Assembly (NCBI GenBank): GCA_039033215.1
Contig: JBCCDA010000027.1
Coordinates: 1-43,676 of the forward strand
From: Thermohalobaculum sp039033215
Lineage (GTDB): Bacteria; Pseudomonadota; Alphaproteobacteria; Rhodobacterales; Rhodobacteraceae
Direction: 5' to 3'
DNA: 43,676 nucleotides
Positions within the stretch are counted from its first letter, which is position 1; every line of letters starts with the position of its first letter. The notes under the pieces are model-generated. The model had not been told where the DNA came from. It saw nothing but the letters and a program-made list of their open reading frames with translations, and ran no database searches. Shown one piece after another: positions 31,252-38,308 of the stretch. The translations under genes and the position numbers were made by a program.

Positions 31252-32943
31252 ATGTCCGCGCCAGACCATCTCCGCATTGCCCTCGTCCAGGCCAACCCTG
31301 TCGCCGGGGACATCATGGGCAACCTCGCGAAGGCTCAGGCCGCCCTGGCAGAAGGGGAGGCGCAGGGGGCGCACCTGGTGTTGCTCCCGGAAATGTTCCT
31401 CTCCGGCTACCAGGTGTTCGACCTGTCGGTCCGTCCGGCGTTCCTGCGCGATTGTCAGACGGCGGTCGAGATCCTGGCCGCAGCGACAAAACCCGGCGGT
31501 GCCGCGATCGCAATCGGCGCGCCGATTCCCGGGAGTACGACGGAGCCAGGTCAGGACCATGCCGGTGCTTACAACGCCGTAATGCTCTGTCAGGACGGCG
31601 CGATCCGAACGACCTTTCGCAAGCACCATCGCCCGAACTATGGGGTCTTCGACGAGAAGCGACTCTACCTCGAAGGGCCAGCACCGGGGCCAATCTCGAT
31701 CAACGGATGCCGCGTCGGTATCCCGATCTGCGAGGATATGTGGTTCCCGGACGTCGCCGAGACGCTTGAGGAAGCGGGCGCCGAAGTGCTTCTGGTACCG
31801 AACGGCTCTCCCTATAACCGCGGCAAGCATGATGTTCGTATTGGCCACATGGTCGCTCGGAGCGTCGAGACAGGCCTTCCCGTCGTCTATCTGAACCTGA
31901 TCGGGGGACAGGACGATCAAGTGTTCGATGGCGGCTCGTTCGCGTTGAACCCGGGTGGAAAACTGGCCGCACAGATGCCGTTCTTCGACGAGGCGACGCG
32001 GATGCTGGACATCCACCGGACACCGGACGGCTGGCGGATCGCAGACAGCGAGCTGGAGCCGGTTCCCGAACCATGGGCGCTCGACTACCGTGCGATGGTC
32101 GAGGCGACCCGGGACTATGTGCTGAAGTCAGGGTTCTCCAAGGTTGTCCTCGGCCTATCCGGCGGGATCGATTCCGCTATCGTCGCCACTGTCGCGGTGG
32201 ACGCCTTGGGTCCCGACAACGTGCGCTGCATCAGACTGCCATCGAAGTACTCCTCCGAGGGATCACTTAGTGATGCCGAGGATCTGGCGGCGCGGATAGG
32301 CTGTACGTTGCAGACAGTTCCCATCGCCGCGGGCGTCGAGGCAATCGAGGCGACGCTGGAGCCGATCTTTGCCGGGACGGAGCCGGGGACAACGGAAGAG
32401 AACCTTCAGTCCCGTCTGCGTGGTCTCTTTCTGATGGCCGTCTCCAACAAGTTTGGCGAGCTGCTCCTGACAACCGGCAACAAGTCCGAGGTCGCGGTCG
32501 GCTACTGTACGATCTATGGTGACATGAACGGGGCCTACAACCCGATCAAGGACCTCTATAAAACCCGTGTGTTCGAGTGCTGTCGCTGGCGCAATCAGAC
32601 TCACCAGCCCTGGATGAAGGGTCCGGCGGGCGAGGTGATCCCGCTCAACATCTTGCAGAAACCGCCGTCTGCGGAGCTCCGGCCCGATCAGACGGATCAG
32701 GACACGCTGCCGCCCTATGACGTGCTGGACGAGATCCTGCGCCAGCTGGTGGAAGAACAGCTCAGCACCGAAGAGATCATCGCCGACGGGTTCGACCGGG
32801 ATACCGTCATGCAGGTCCAGCACCTTCTTTACATCAACGAGTACAAGCGCTTCCAATCGGCACCCGGCGTGAAGCTGACCGATCGGGCCTTCTGGCTGGA
32901 CCGGCGCTACCCGATCGTGAATCGTTGGCGCGACCGGTCGTAG
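31252..32943 (+). CDS. nadE: Glutamine-dependent NAD+ synthetase
   Basis: Last step of NAD synthesis: amidates nicotinic acid adenine dinucleotide with ATP and glutamine. The 563-residue protein has an N-terminal nitrilase-type glutaminase domain with the triad E47 (LLPEMF), K124 (FRKHHRPNYGVFDEKR) and C160 (IPICEDMWFP), and a C-terminal synthetase domain with the ATP-pyrophosphatase loop SGGIDS at 303-308 and TTGNKSE. I start at ATG 31252, with CGAGG upstream; a GTG seven codons earlier is less likely. It begins a plus-strand series that continues to gltX. Confidence 0.96.
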   Translation: MSAPDHLRIALVQANPVAGDIMGNLAKAQAALAEGEAQGAHLVLLPEMFLSGYQVFDLSVRPAFLRDCQTAVEILAAATKPGGAAIAIGAPIPGSTTEPGQDHAGAYNAVMLCQDGAIRTTFRKHHRPNYGVFDEKRLYLEGPAPGPISINGCRVGIPICEDMWFPDVAETLEEAGAEVLLVPNGSPYNRGKHDVRIGHMVARSVETGLPVVYLNLIGGQDDQVFDGGSFALNPGGKLAAQMPFFDEATRMLDIHRTPDGWRIADSELEPVPEPWALDYRAMVEATRDYVLKSGFSKVVLGLSGGIDSAIVATVAVDALGPDNVRCIRLPSKYSSEGSLSDAEDLAARIGCTLQTVPIAAGVEAIEATLEPIFAGTEPGTTEENLQSRLRGLFLMAVSNKFGELLLTTGNKSEVAVGYCTIYGDMNGAYNPIKDLYKTRVFECCRWRNQTHQPWMKGPAGEVIPLNILQKPPSAELRPDQTDQDTLPPYDVLDEILRQLVEEQLSTEEIIADGFDRDTVMQVQHLLYINEYKRFQSAPGVKLTDRAFWLDRRYPIVNRWRDRS

Positions 32944-32971
32944 CTGTCTGGCTTGGAGAGTCTCGCGGAAG

Positions 32972-33484
32972 ATGACCAGATATGGAATGCGAATGACACG
33001 CCTCGCCATAGTCGGCGCATCGTTGCTTGCCGCCAGTGCATGCGTTGGGCCGTCCGAGAGCTTTGTGACCACCATAACAGTCGATGAGAGCTTCCGAACC
33101 GTGGGTGGGGCGTTCGATTCCGGCCCCGTCATCTACGTAGTTGCAAAGGCGGTCGAAATTGGGGGCCTGACGGGCGCGTGCGCCCTTTGGACGACGCAAT
33201 CCACCAACGGCAGCGTTCTGTATGAGTTCGAGAACGCAGCTCAGGCGATCCGTCTTGACTTCGATGGTGAGACACTGATCCACGGTGTCAGCTCGTTTCC
33301 TCGCGTTAGCTACCAGCCTTCGGTCCTGGGCGAGACGGCAAGCTGCAAACTAACGGATCGACCGTGGCAAAAGGGCGATGAGGAGCAATCGGTCGACATT
33401 GTGGTGACGCGATACCAAAATCGACCAAGCAGGGAGGTGCTGGTTCGATTTGGGCCCGCTGAGCTCCCGACCCTGACGCAATGA
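32972..33484 (+). CDS. Hypothetical lipoprotein
   Basis: A 170-residue probable lipoprotein, not recognised. The N terminus has basic residues, a hydrophobic stretch (LAIVGASLLAASAC) and a cysteine that could be lipidated, though alanine at -3 is an imperfect lipobox. The mature part has two further cysteines (GACALW and ASCKLTD) that could pair, and mainly beta-prone segments. Three in-frame ATGs lie in the first eight codons; I take the first, with GCGGAAG just upstream. It follows nadE by 28 bases; the next ORF overlaps its stop. Confidence 0.7.
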   Translation: MTRYGMRMTRLAIVGASLLAASACVGPSESFVTTITVDESFRTVGGAFDSGPVIYVVAKAVEIGGLTGACALWTTQSTNGSVLYEFENAAQAIRLDFDGETLIHGVSSFPRVSYQPSVLGETASCKLTDRPWQKGDEEQSVDIVVTRYQNRPSREVLVRFGPAELPTLTQ

Positions 33485-33576
33485 GACTGCAAGTGGTTGG
33501 AGATGGTGTTGCGTTCTGGTTGGCCACCTCGGCACCACTGAGCCCAGCAAAGACCATGCGACTGAAGATGAACTGA
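33481..33576 (+). CDS. Possible 31-residue coupling ORF
   Basis: An ORF of 31 codons exactly fills the gap between two genes. Its ATG overlaps the preceding stop (ATGA at 33481-33484) and its stop shares a base with the next start (TGATG at 33574-33578). It would encode a peptide beginning MRLQVVGDGVAFWLATSAPL and ending MRLKMN. It has no ribosome binding site of its own. Either it is a real microprotein, or it serves to carry ribosomes across the gap, or the double overlap is chance. Confidence 0.35.
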   Translation: MRLQVVGDGVAFWLATSAPLSPAKTMRLKMN

Positions 33577-34127
33577 TGCAGCAAGCATATTCTGTTGTGA
33601 CCGCTGGACGCTACAAGCTGCTTCTGGCGTTCGAGCTTGTGCTGGGTGCAGGCGCGGTAGCGTGGTTCGTGCTGACCGATGCCGACGTCTCAGCATGGTG
33701 CGGAGAGGACAGCGCGGTTTGTGACCGTATGCAGTACGCGGTGTACTTCGGGCTCCTTGTCGTTCTGCTCGTCGCGGTACCGCTTGGGCTCTCCGGGATG
33801 ATCGGGCAGATCCGGCGCGATGGCATGGAGCTGGTCGCGACCGAGTACGAGCTGAAGTTTGGCCGGGGCGGCCGTTGGGAGGGGCCATTGGCCTGGCATC
33901 GGATCAAGACGTTCGGGTTGGACCGCGGTCTGCTCGGCCCCCGAATCGGCATCGATCTGCGCGATCCGGAGCGCGTGATTGATGACTTCGGGCGTCCTTT
34001 GGGTCCGATCGAGGATTGGCGGATGAAACGCGGCGGCCCCACGATCACGATCTCGGGCTTTGCACTGGGTGCCCCGATCGAAGAGGTCTACGCAAAGCTC
34101 GAAGTCCTGCGGAGCAACGCCCGATGA
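33576..34127 (+). CDS. Hypothetical membrane protein
   Basis: Unrecognised 183-residue inner-membrane protein. Two hydrophobic segments (about residues 14-34, LLLAFELVLGAGAVAWFVL, and 53-74, YAVYFGLLVVLLVAVPLGL) are followed by a cytoplasmic domain with ELVATEYELKFGRGGRWEGPLAWHRIK, which looks like a bacterial PH-like domain. The layout is the same as in the next gene, with which it overlaps by four bases (ATGA at 34124-34127), so the two are probably distant paralogues acting together. Confidence 0.75.
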   Translation: MQQAYSVVTAGRYKLLLAFELVLGAGAVAWFVLTDADVSAWCGEDSAVCDRMQYAVYFGLLVVLLVAVPLGLSGMIGQIRRDGMELVATEYELKFGRGGRWEGPLAWHRIKTFGLDRGLLGPRIGIDLRDPERVIDDFGRPLGPIEDWRMKRGGPTITISGFALGAPIEEVYAKLEVLRSNAR

Positions 34128-34735
34128 GCCGAGTTCCGAAGACAAAGTCAAAGCTCGAGGCCTTGCGCGCGAGGCAGAAGGCGCCGCCCGAGGTTACGTT
34201 CAATGCAGCCCCAGGCACGCGACTGCTTGCGGGCGGCATGTGTGCGATCCTCGCCGGCATGTTCCTGATCCACCAGACCCAGATCGACGGCCTGGCTCCG
34301 TTTCTACGGGCAGGGTCGGCGCTGATCGCGGCGTTCTTCGCCGTCCTTGCATGGTACTTCATCCGGCGGGGTTCGCGGCGAGGACCAGTCCTGCACCTGG
34401 ACAAGCATGGGTTCGGGATGGCGCTCGGCTTCAATGGCTGGATCGAGATGCCCTGGGACGAGGTCGAGGCCTTTCGTTACTGGGAGCCGACCGGGATAGC
34501 CTTTCTCGTCAAGCGACGTCAGTCGCGCTGGGTCGGTATCGTGCTGCGCCATGGTCTGAAACGCGAGACGCTCACCTGGGATCAGCACTTCGAGATTCGG
34601 CTCAATACGATCCACAATCGCCCCGGGCTCTGCATTCTGCACCCGTTCGTTGACGCATCCATCCTTGACGTGCTGCAGGCGTTCAAGGATCACGCGCCGC
34701 GAGAGCTGGACGATTACGAATGGATGTCCCGATGA
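34124..34735 (+). CDS. Hypothetical membrane protein
   Basis: Unrecognised 203-residue inner-membrane protein with a basic N terminus (KTKSKLEALRARQK), two hydrophobic segments (about residues 32-50 and 59-80, LRAGSALIAAFFAVLAWYFI) and a C-terminal domain containing GFGMALGFNGWIEMPWDEVEAFRYW, similar in layout to the preceding protein. It starts inside the previous gene's stop and overlaps gltX by four bases (ATGA at 34732-34735). Confidence 0.75.
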   Translation: MSRVPKTKSKLEALRARQKAPPEVTFNAAPGTRLLAGGMCAILAGMFLIHQTQIDGLAPFLRAGSALIAAFFAVLAWYFIRRGSRRGPVLHLDKHGFGMALGFNGWIEMPWDEVEAFRYWEPTGIAFLVKRRQSRWVGIVLRHGLKRETLTWDQHFEIRLNTIHNRPGLCILHPFVDASILDVLQAFKDHAPRELDDYEWMSR

Positions 34736-36054
34736 CCGTTACCCGTTTTGCGCCGTCCCCGACCGGGTATCTGCATGTCGGCAACCTGCGGACGGCGGTG
34801 CTCAACTGGTTGCTTGCACGCAAGAACGGCGGGACGTTCATCCTGCGCATCGACGATACGGATCCCGAGCGCTCGCGCGAAGAATATGCGGATCAAATCC
34901 GCCGCGATCTCGAGTGGCTTGGGCTGACCTGGGACCGGGAAGAACGACAGTCTTCGCGGTTGGAGCGGTATCATGCAGCAGCGGACCGGCTGCGTGAGGC
35001 CGGGCGGCTCTACGAATGCTTCGAGACCCCGACCGAGCTTGATCTGAAGCGCAAGAAGCAACTCGCGGCGGGGCGCCCCCCGGTCTACGACCGCTCGGCT
35101 CTGCAGCTGTCCGATGCCAGTAAAGCAACGCTGCGCGCGGACCGCGGACCCGGACACTGGCGGTTTCTTCTCGACCGCGTGGAAGTGCGCTTCCGCGACC
35201 TGATCCGCGGAGACCAGCGGATCGATGCGGCGTCGTTGTCCGATCCTGTCCTGATCCGTGCGGATGGACAGTTTCTTTACACGCTGGCGTCGGTCGTCGA
35301 TGATTCGGACATGGGCGTTACGCATGTCGTGCGCGGGGCGGACCATGTGACCAACTCGGGCACCCAGACGCAGATCTTCCAGGCGTTGGATGCCGAGCCG
35401 CCGTTGATGGCGCACAATTCGCTGCTCACGGATGCCGATGGCGGCGCACTGTCCAAACGCCTGGGTACGCTGGCGCTGAAGGACCTGCGCGATCAGGGGA
35501 TCGAGCCGATGGCGCTGGTTGCCTACATGGCCCGACTGGGGTCGTCGCTGCCGGTAGAAGTGATCACTGATCCCACCGTTCTGATTGATACGTTCGAGAT
35601 TGGGCAGTTCGGATTGGCACCTACCAAGTTTGACCCCGCCGACTTGGCGCAGCACTCGGCCAAGACGCTGCGATCGCTGTCATATGAGGCCGTGAAGTCG
35701 CGCCTTAGCGACGCTGGCGTGCCGTCGGATATGGCACCGGCGCTTTGGGAGGCCGTTGGCCCCAACCTCGATCGCTTCGATGAGATCGCGGAGTGGTGGG
35801 CGCTCTGCCGGCACGGTACCGATCCTGTTGTCGATCCTGAGGATGCGGCCTACGTGAAGGAAGCGATCGGTATGCTTCCTGACCGACCTTGGGACACCGA
35901 TACGTGGGGTGCCTGGACCGCCGCGCTGAAGGAGGCAACCGGGCGAAAGGGCAGGGGGCTCTTCCAGCCGTTGCGCAAGGCATTGACCGGTCGAGCGCAT
36001 GGTCCGGACATGGCGCTGTTGCTACCACTCCTCCAACGTGCTGGGGACGGATAG
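34732..36054 (+). CDS. gltX: Glutamyl-tRNA synthetase (GltX)
   Basis: Class I aminoacyl-tRNA synthetase charging tRNA with glutamate. The 440-residue protein begins VTRFAPSPTGYLHVGNLRTA, where HVGN is the HIGH motif; RIDDTDPERSREEY and LVRGADH-type RGADHVTNSGTQ follow, and the KMSKS motif appears as ALSKRLG near residue 240. It is on the short side for the family, with a reduced anticodon-binding part. Alphaproteobacteria often have two GluRS genes, and this looks like the small one, which in several relatives also charges tRNA-Gln. Start ATG 34732 overlaps the previous stop. Confidence 0.92.
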   Translation: MTVTRFAPSPTGYLHVGNLRTAVLNWLLARKNGGTFILRIDDTDPERSREEYADQIRRDLEWLGLTWDREERQSSRLERYHAAADRLREAGRLYECFETPTELDLKRKKQLAAGRPPVYDRSALQLSDASKATLRADRGPGHWRFLLDRVEVRFRDLIRGDQRIDAASLSDPVLIRADGQFLYTLASVVDDSDMGVTHVVRGADHVTNSGTQTQIFQALDAEPPLMAHNSLLTDADGGALSKRLGTLALKDLRDQGIEPMALVAYMARLGSSLPVEVITDPTVLIDTFEIGQFGLAPTKFDPADLAQHSAKTLRSLSYEAVKSRLSDAGVPSDMAPALWEAVGPNLDRFDEIAEWWALCRHGTDPVVDPEDAAYVKEAIGMLPDRPWDTDTWGAWTAALKEATGRKGRGLFQPLRKALTGRAHGPDMALLLPLLQRAGDG

Positions 36055-36116
36055 GAAACGGTTTGCAAACGAAGGTGTGCTAGACGTCTCGGCGTCAGTA
36101 GATCGAAGGGCTCGTT

Positions 36117-36707
36117 ATGCTTTCCTCCACCGTATCCCCTATCGACGTGTCCGTACCGTTCGCTGAAATCGTGGACCGGTTGGGCGCCTTCGGGATCGGG
36201 CCCGACAGCGTTGAGGTGGATGAGCAGGGCCGCGTCGTTCTCGGGGTGGCGGAGATGTTGCGAGTTCTCGAGATCGAGGCCCATACCGGCTTTCGCTCTC
36301 CCTATGCGCTTGGGCGCGCGCTTGACGAAAGACGGCGCTACTCGGATCTGGGTATTCTTGCGATCCGGCTCGATCTCGGCTCCCTGTGCGATACCCACAA
36401 GCCCGAGCAAGTGGATGGGATCCTCCGTCGCCTCTCTGCTACGGTGCGGGAGCTCGATGCTTGTTATCGGTGTATCGACACCACTCTCGTTATGTTGCTG
36501 CCTGAGACCGGCACCCGACCAGACATCCTGGCCGCGGCAGCCCGGATCCAGGAAGCACTGAAGTCCATGTCCATCAGGGCGGACATCGGTTGTTCCGCGA
36601 CTGTGTATCAGGAAGGCGCCCACGGTCACGAATACCTTGGGTCGGCGTTTGTGGCCCTGGTCGATGCAATCTCGGCGCCCGACGGGATCGCGTTCGTCCA
36701 GGTCTGA
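36117..36707 (+). CDS. Degenerate GGDEF-like protein
   Basis: A 196-residue protein whose second half follows the pattern of a GGDEF (diguanylate cyclase) domain: LGILAIRLDLGSL in place of the metal-binding strand, then a helix, LDACYRCIDTTLVMLLPETG where active enzymes have R-GGDEF-x-LLP, and IRADIGCSATVYQEG. The GGDEF loop is replaced by CIDTT and key acidic residues are missing, so it is unlikely to make cyclic di-GMP. It may bind a nucleotide or be purely structural. ATG 36117 has AAGGG seven bases upstream. It lies between gltX and the promoter for the cysS leader. Confidence 0.65.
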   Translation: MLSSTVSPIDVSVPFAEIVDRLGAFGIGPDSVEVDEQGRVVLGVAEMLRVLEIEAHTGFRSPYALGRALDERRRYSDLGILAIRLDLGSLCDTHKPEQVDGILRRLSATVRELDACYRCIDTTLVMLLPETGTRPDILAAAARIQEALKSMSIRADIGCSATVYQEGAHGHEYLGSAFVALVDAISAPDGIAFVQV

Positions 36708-36709
36708 GG

Positions 36710-36738
36710 TTGACCTCACCCAGGAACGGGCGTACTTC
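36710..36738 (+). promoter_or_regulatory. Predicted promoter for leader-cysS-cimA
   Basis: TTGACC (36710-36715), 17-base spacer, TACTTC (36733-36738). The -35 box is five of six; the -10 is poor. Seven bases separate it from the ATG of the leader ORF, so the transcript would start at or next to that ATG. Confidence 0.5.
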
Positions 36739-36745
36739 CCTCACC

Positions 36746-36790
36746 ATGAACACTGTGCTGATCATCTGCGAGATTTGCATTACCCGCTGA
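36746..36790 (+). CDS. Predicted Ile/Cys-rich leader peptide (14 aa)
   Basis: Short ORF encoding MNTVLIICEICITR upstream of cysS and cimA. It holds four isoleucines and two cysteines plus Val and Leu. cimA opens the citramalate route to isoleucine and cysS charges cysteine, so both residues match the genes downstream. No ribosome binding site precedes it; the promoter at 36710-36738 would place transcription start at its ATG, as for the leu leader. A GC-rich inverted repeat begins six bases after its stop. The alternative is a chance ORF, since it is only 14 codons. Confidence 0.5.
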   Translation: MNTVLIICEICITR

Positions 36791-36795
36791 CATAG

Positions 36796-36847
36796 GTCCG
36801 CGGCGGTGTTTCATTTATCATGACAATCCACTAGGCCGACCGCGGAC
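36796..36847 (+). promoter_or_regulatory. Inverted repeat between leader ORF and cysS
   Basis: GTCCGCGG (36796-36803) and CCGCGGAC (36840-36847), a perfect 8-bp inverted repeat enclosing an AT-rich stretch of 36 bases. It ends about 20 bases before the cysS start and could fold in the leader transcript. No U-run follows, so a simple intrinsic terminator is unlikely. Confidence 0.45.
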
Positions 36848-36868
36848 ATACTCCGAGGGCATGAGGCC

Positions 36869-38308
36869 ATGGACAACACGTCACCTGAAATCAAGCTGAC
36901 CAACACCCGCACGCGGCAGAAGGAGGTCTTCCGGCCGATCGATGCATCGAACGTCCGGATGTATGTCTGTGGACCGACTGTCTACGACCGCGCGCATATC
37001 GGGAACGCACGGCCCGTCGTTGTGTTCGATGTGCTCTACCGGCTGCTGCGGCATGTGTACGGCGCCGAACAAGTCACGTACGTGCGCAACTTCACGGACG
37101 TCGATGACCGGATCATCGAGCGCGCGGTCGCCACGAAGTCGGCCTCCGAGACGCTTGAGGACGCAACCCGGCGTATCACCGACGAAACGATCGGCTGGTA
37201 TCACCAGGATATGGACGCATTGGGGGCACTTCGGCCTGACAACGAGCCTCGCTGCACCGAGTACATTCCGCCGATGGTGAAGATGAGCGAGGAACTCATC
37301 GCCAAGGGTTTTGCCTATGCGGCTGAGGGCCATGTGCTCTTCTCCGTCGAGGCCTTCGAGCAATACGGCGCGTTGTCCGGACGGTCGGTCGACGACATGA
37401 TCGCGGGGGCCCGGGTCGAGGTCGCACCCTACAAGAAGAATCCTATGGATTTCGTGATCTGGAAGCCCTCGACCGACGAGCAACCCGGCTGGGACAGTCC
37501 CTGGGGCCGCGGCAGGCCCGGATGGCACATAGAGTGCTCGGCCATGGCGCGTGAATTGTTGGGAGAGGTTTTTGACATCCACGCCGGTGGGATCGATCTG
37601 CAATTTCCCCATCATGAAAACGAGTTGGCGCAATCCTGCTGCGCCCACGACACGGACGTGATGGCGAACTACTGGCTGCACAATGAGATGCTGCGGGTGG
37701 AAGGAGAGAAGATGTCCAAGTCGCTGGGCAACTTCTTCACCGTGCGGGATCTGCTGGATCAAGGGATCCCGGGCGAGGTGATCCGTTTCGTGTTGTTGTC
37801 GACGCACTATCGCCAGCCGCTGGACTGGACCGGACGACGGGTGGAGGAAGCGCGCAAGCGGTTGGTGCGCTGGTACCGAAAGACCGATGGCGTCGATGCC
37901 GAGGACCGGATGTCGGCGCGGGTGGAGGCAGCGCTGACCGATGACCTCAACACCCACCTCGTGTTCTCCGAGATGGATCAGATGTCCGCGCCTGCCCTCA
38001 AGGCTACGCTGCGTGTAATGGGTTTCCCGGACGCCGAGTCTGTGGACTGGTGGCGTGCGGATCAGGAGATCCTTGTCGGTGTGTCGTCAGATCCCGGCGG
38101 AGGCTTGACCGAAGCGCAGACGTTGCTGGACGACCTTTTGAGGAAGTGGCAGCACCTCCGGGATGCGAAGGACTATCAAGCAGCGGACGCGCTCAAGGCT
38201 GCTTTGGGCGGCCTGGGTGTTGAAGTTCGTGCCTCGGCAGACGGTCCACAGGCTGCTTTCACGGCCCGAACGGATCTCGATCCCGCGAAGCTGGAGGCGT
38301 TGAAATGA
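36869..38308 (+). CDS. cysS: Cysteinyl-tRNA synthetase
   Basis: Class I aminoacyl-tRNA synthetase for cysteine. The 479-residue protein has MYVCGPTVYDRAHIGNARP with the HIGH motif (HIGN) and a zinc ligand cysteine, WHIECSAMA and HAGGIDLQFPHHENE with further zinc ligands, and GEKMSKSLGNFFTV. The C-terminal DALR/anticodon region includes LLRKWQHLRDAKDYQAADALK. The ATG follows GAGGCC closely. It overlaps cimA by four bases (ATGA at 38305-38308). Upstream are a possible leader peptide and an inverted repeat. Confidence 0.96.
   Translation: MDNTSPEIKLTNTRTRQKEVFRPIDASNVRMYVCGPTVYDRAHIGNARPVVVFDVLYRLLRHVYGAEQVTYVRNFTDVDDRIIERAVATKSASETLEDATRRITDETIGWYHQDMDALGALRPDNEPRCTEYIPPMVKMSEELIAKGFAYAAEGHVLFSVEAFEQYGALSGRSVDDMIAGARVEVAPYKKNPMDFVIWKPSTDEQPGWDSPWGRGRPGWHIECSAMARELLGEVFDIHAGGIDLQFPHHENELAQSCCAHDTDVMANYWLHNEMLRVEGEKMSKSLGNFFTVRDLLDQGIPGEVIRFVLLSTHYRQPLDWTGRRVEEARKRLVRWYRKTDGVDAEDRMSARVEAALTDDLNTHLVFSEMDQMSAPALKATLRVMGFPDAESVDWWRADQEILVGVSSDPGGGLTEAQTLLDDLLRKWQHLRDAKDYQAADALKAALGGLGVEVRASADGPQAAFTARTDLDPAKLEALK

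Noticed and set aside
36061..36070. GTTTGCAAAC palindrome before the GGDEF-like gene as an operator
   Set aside because: Ten-base palindromes are expected by chance in a window this size and there is no second copy nearby.
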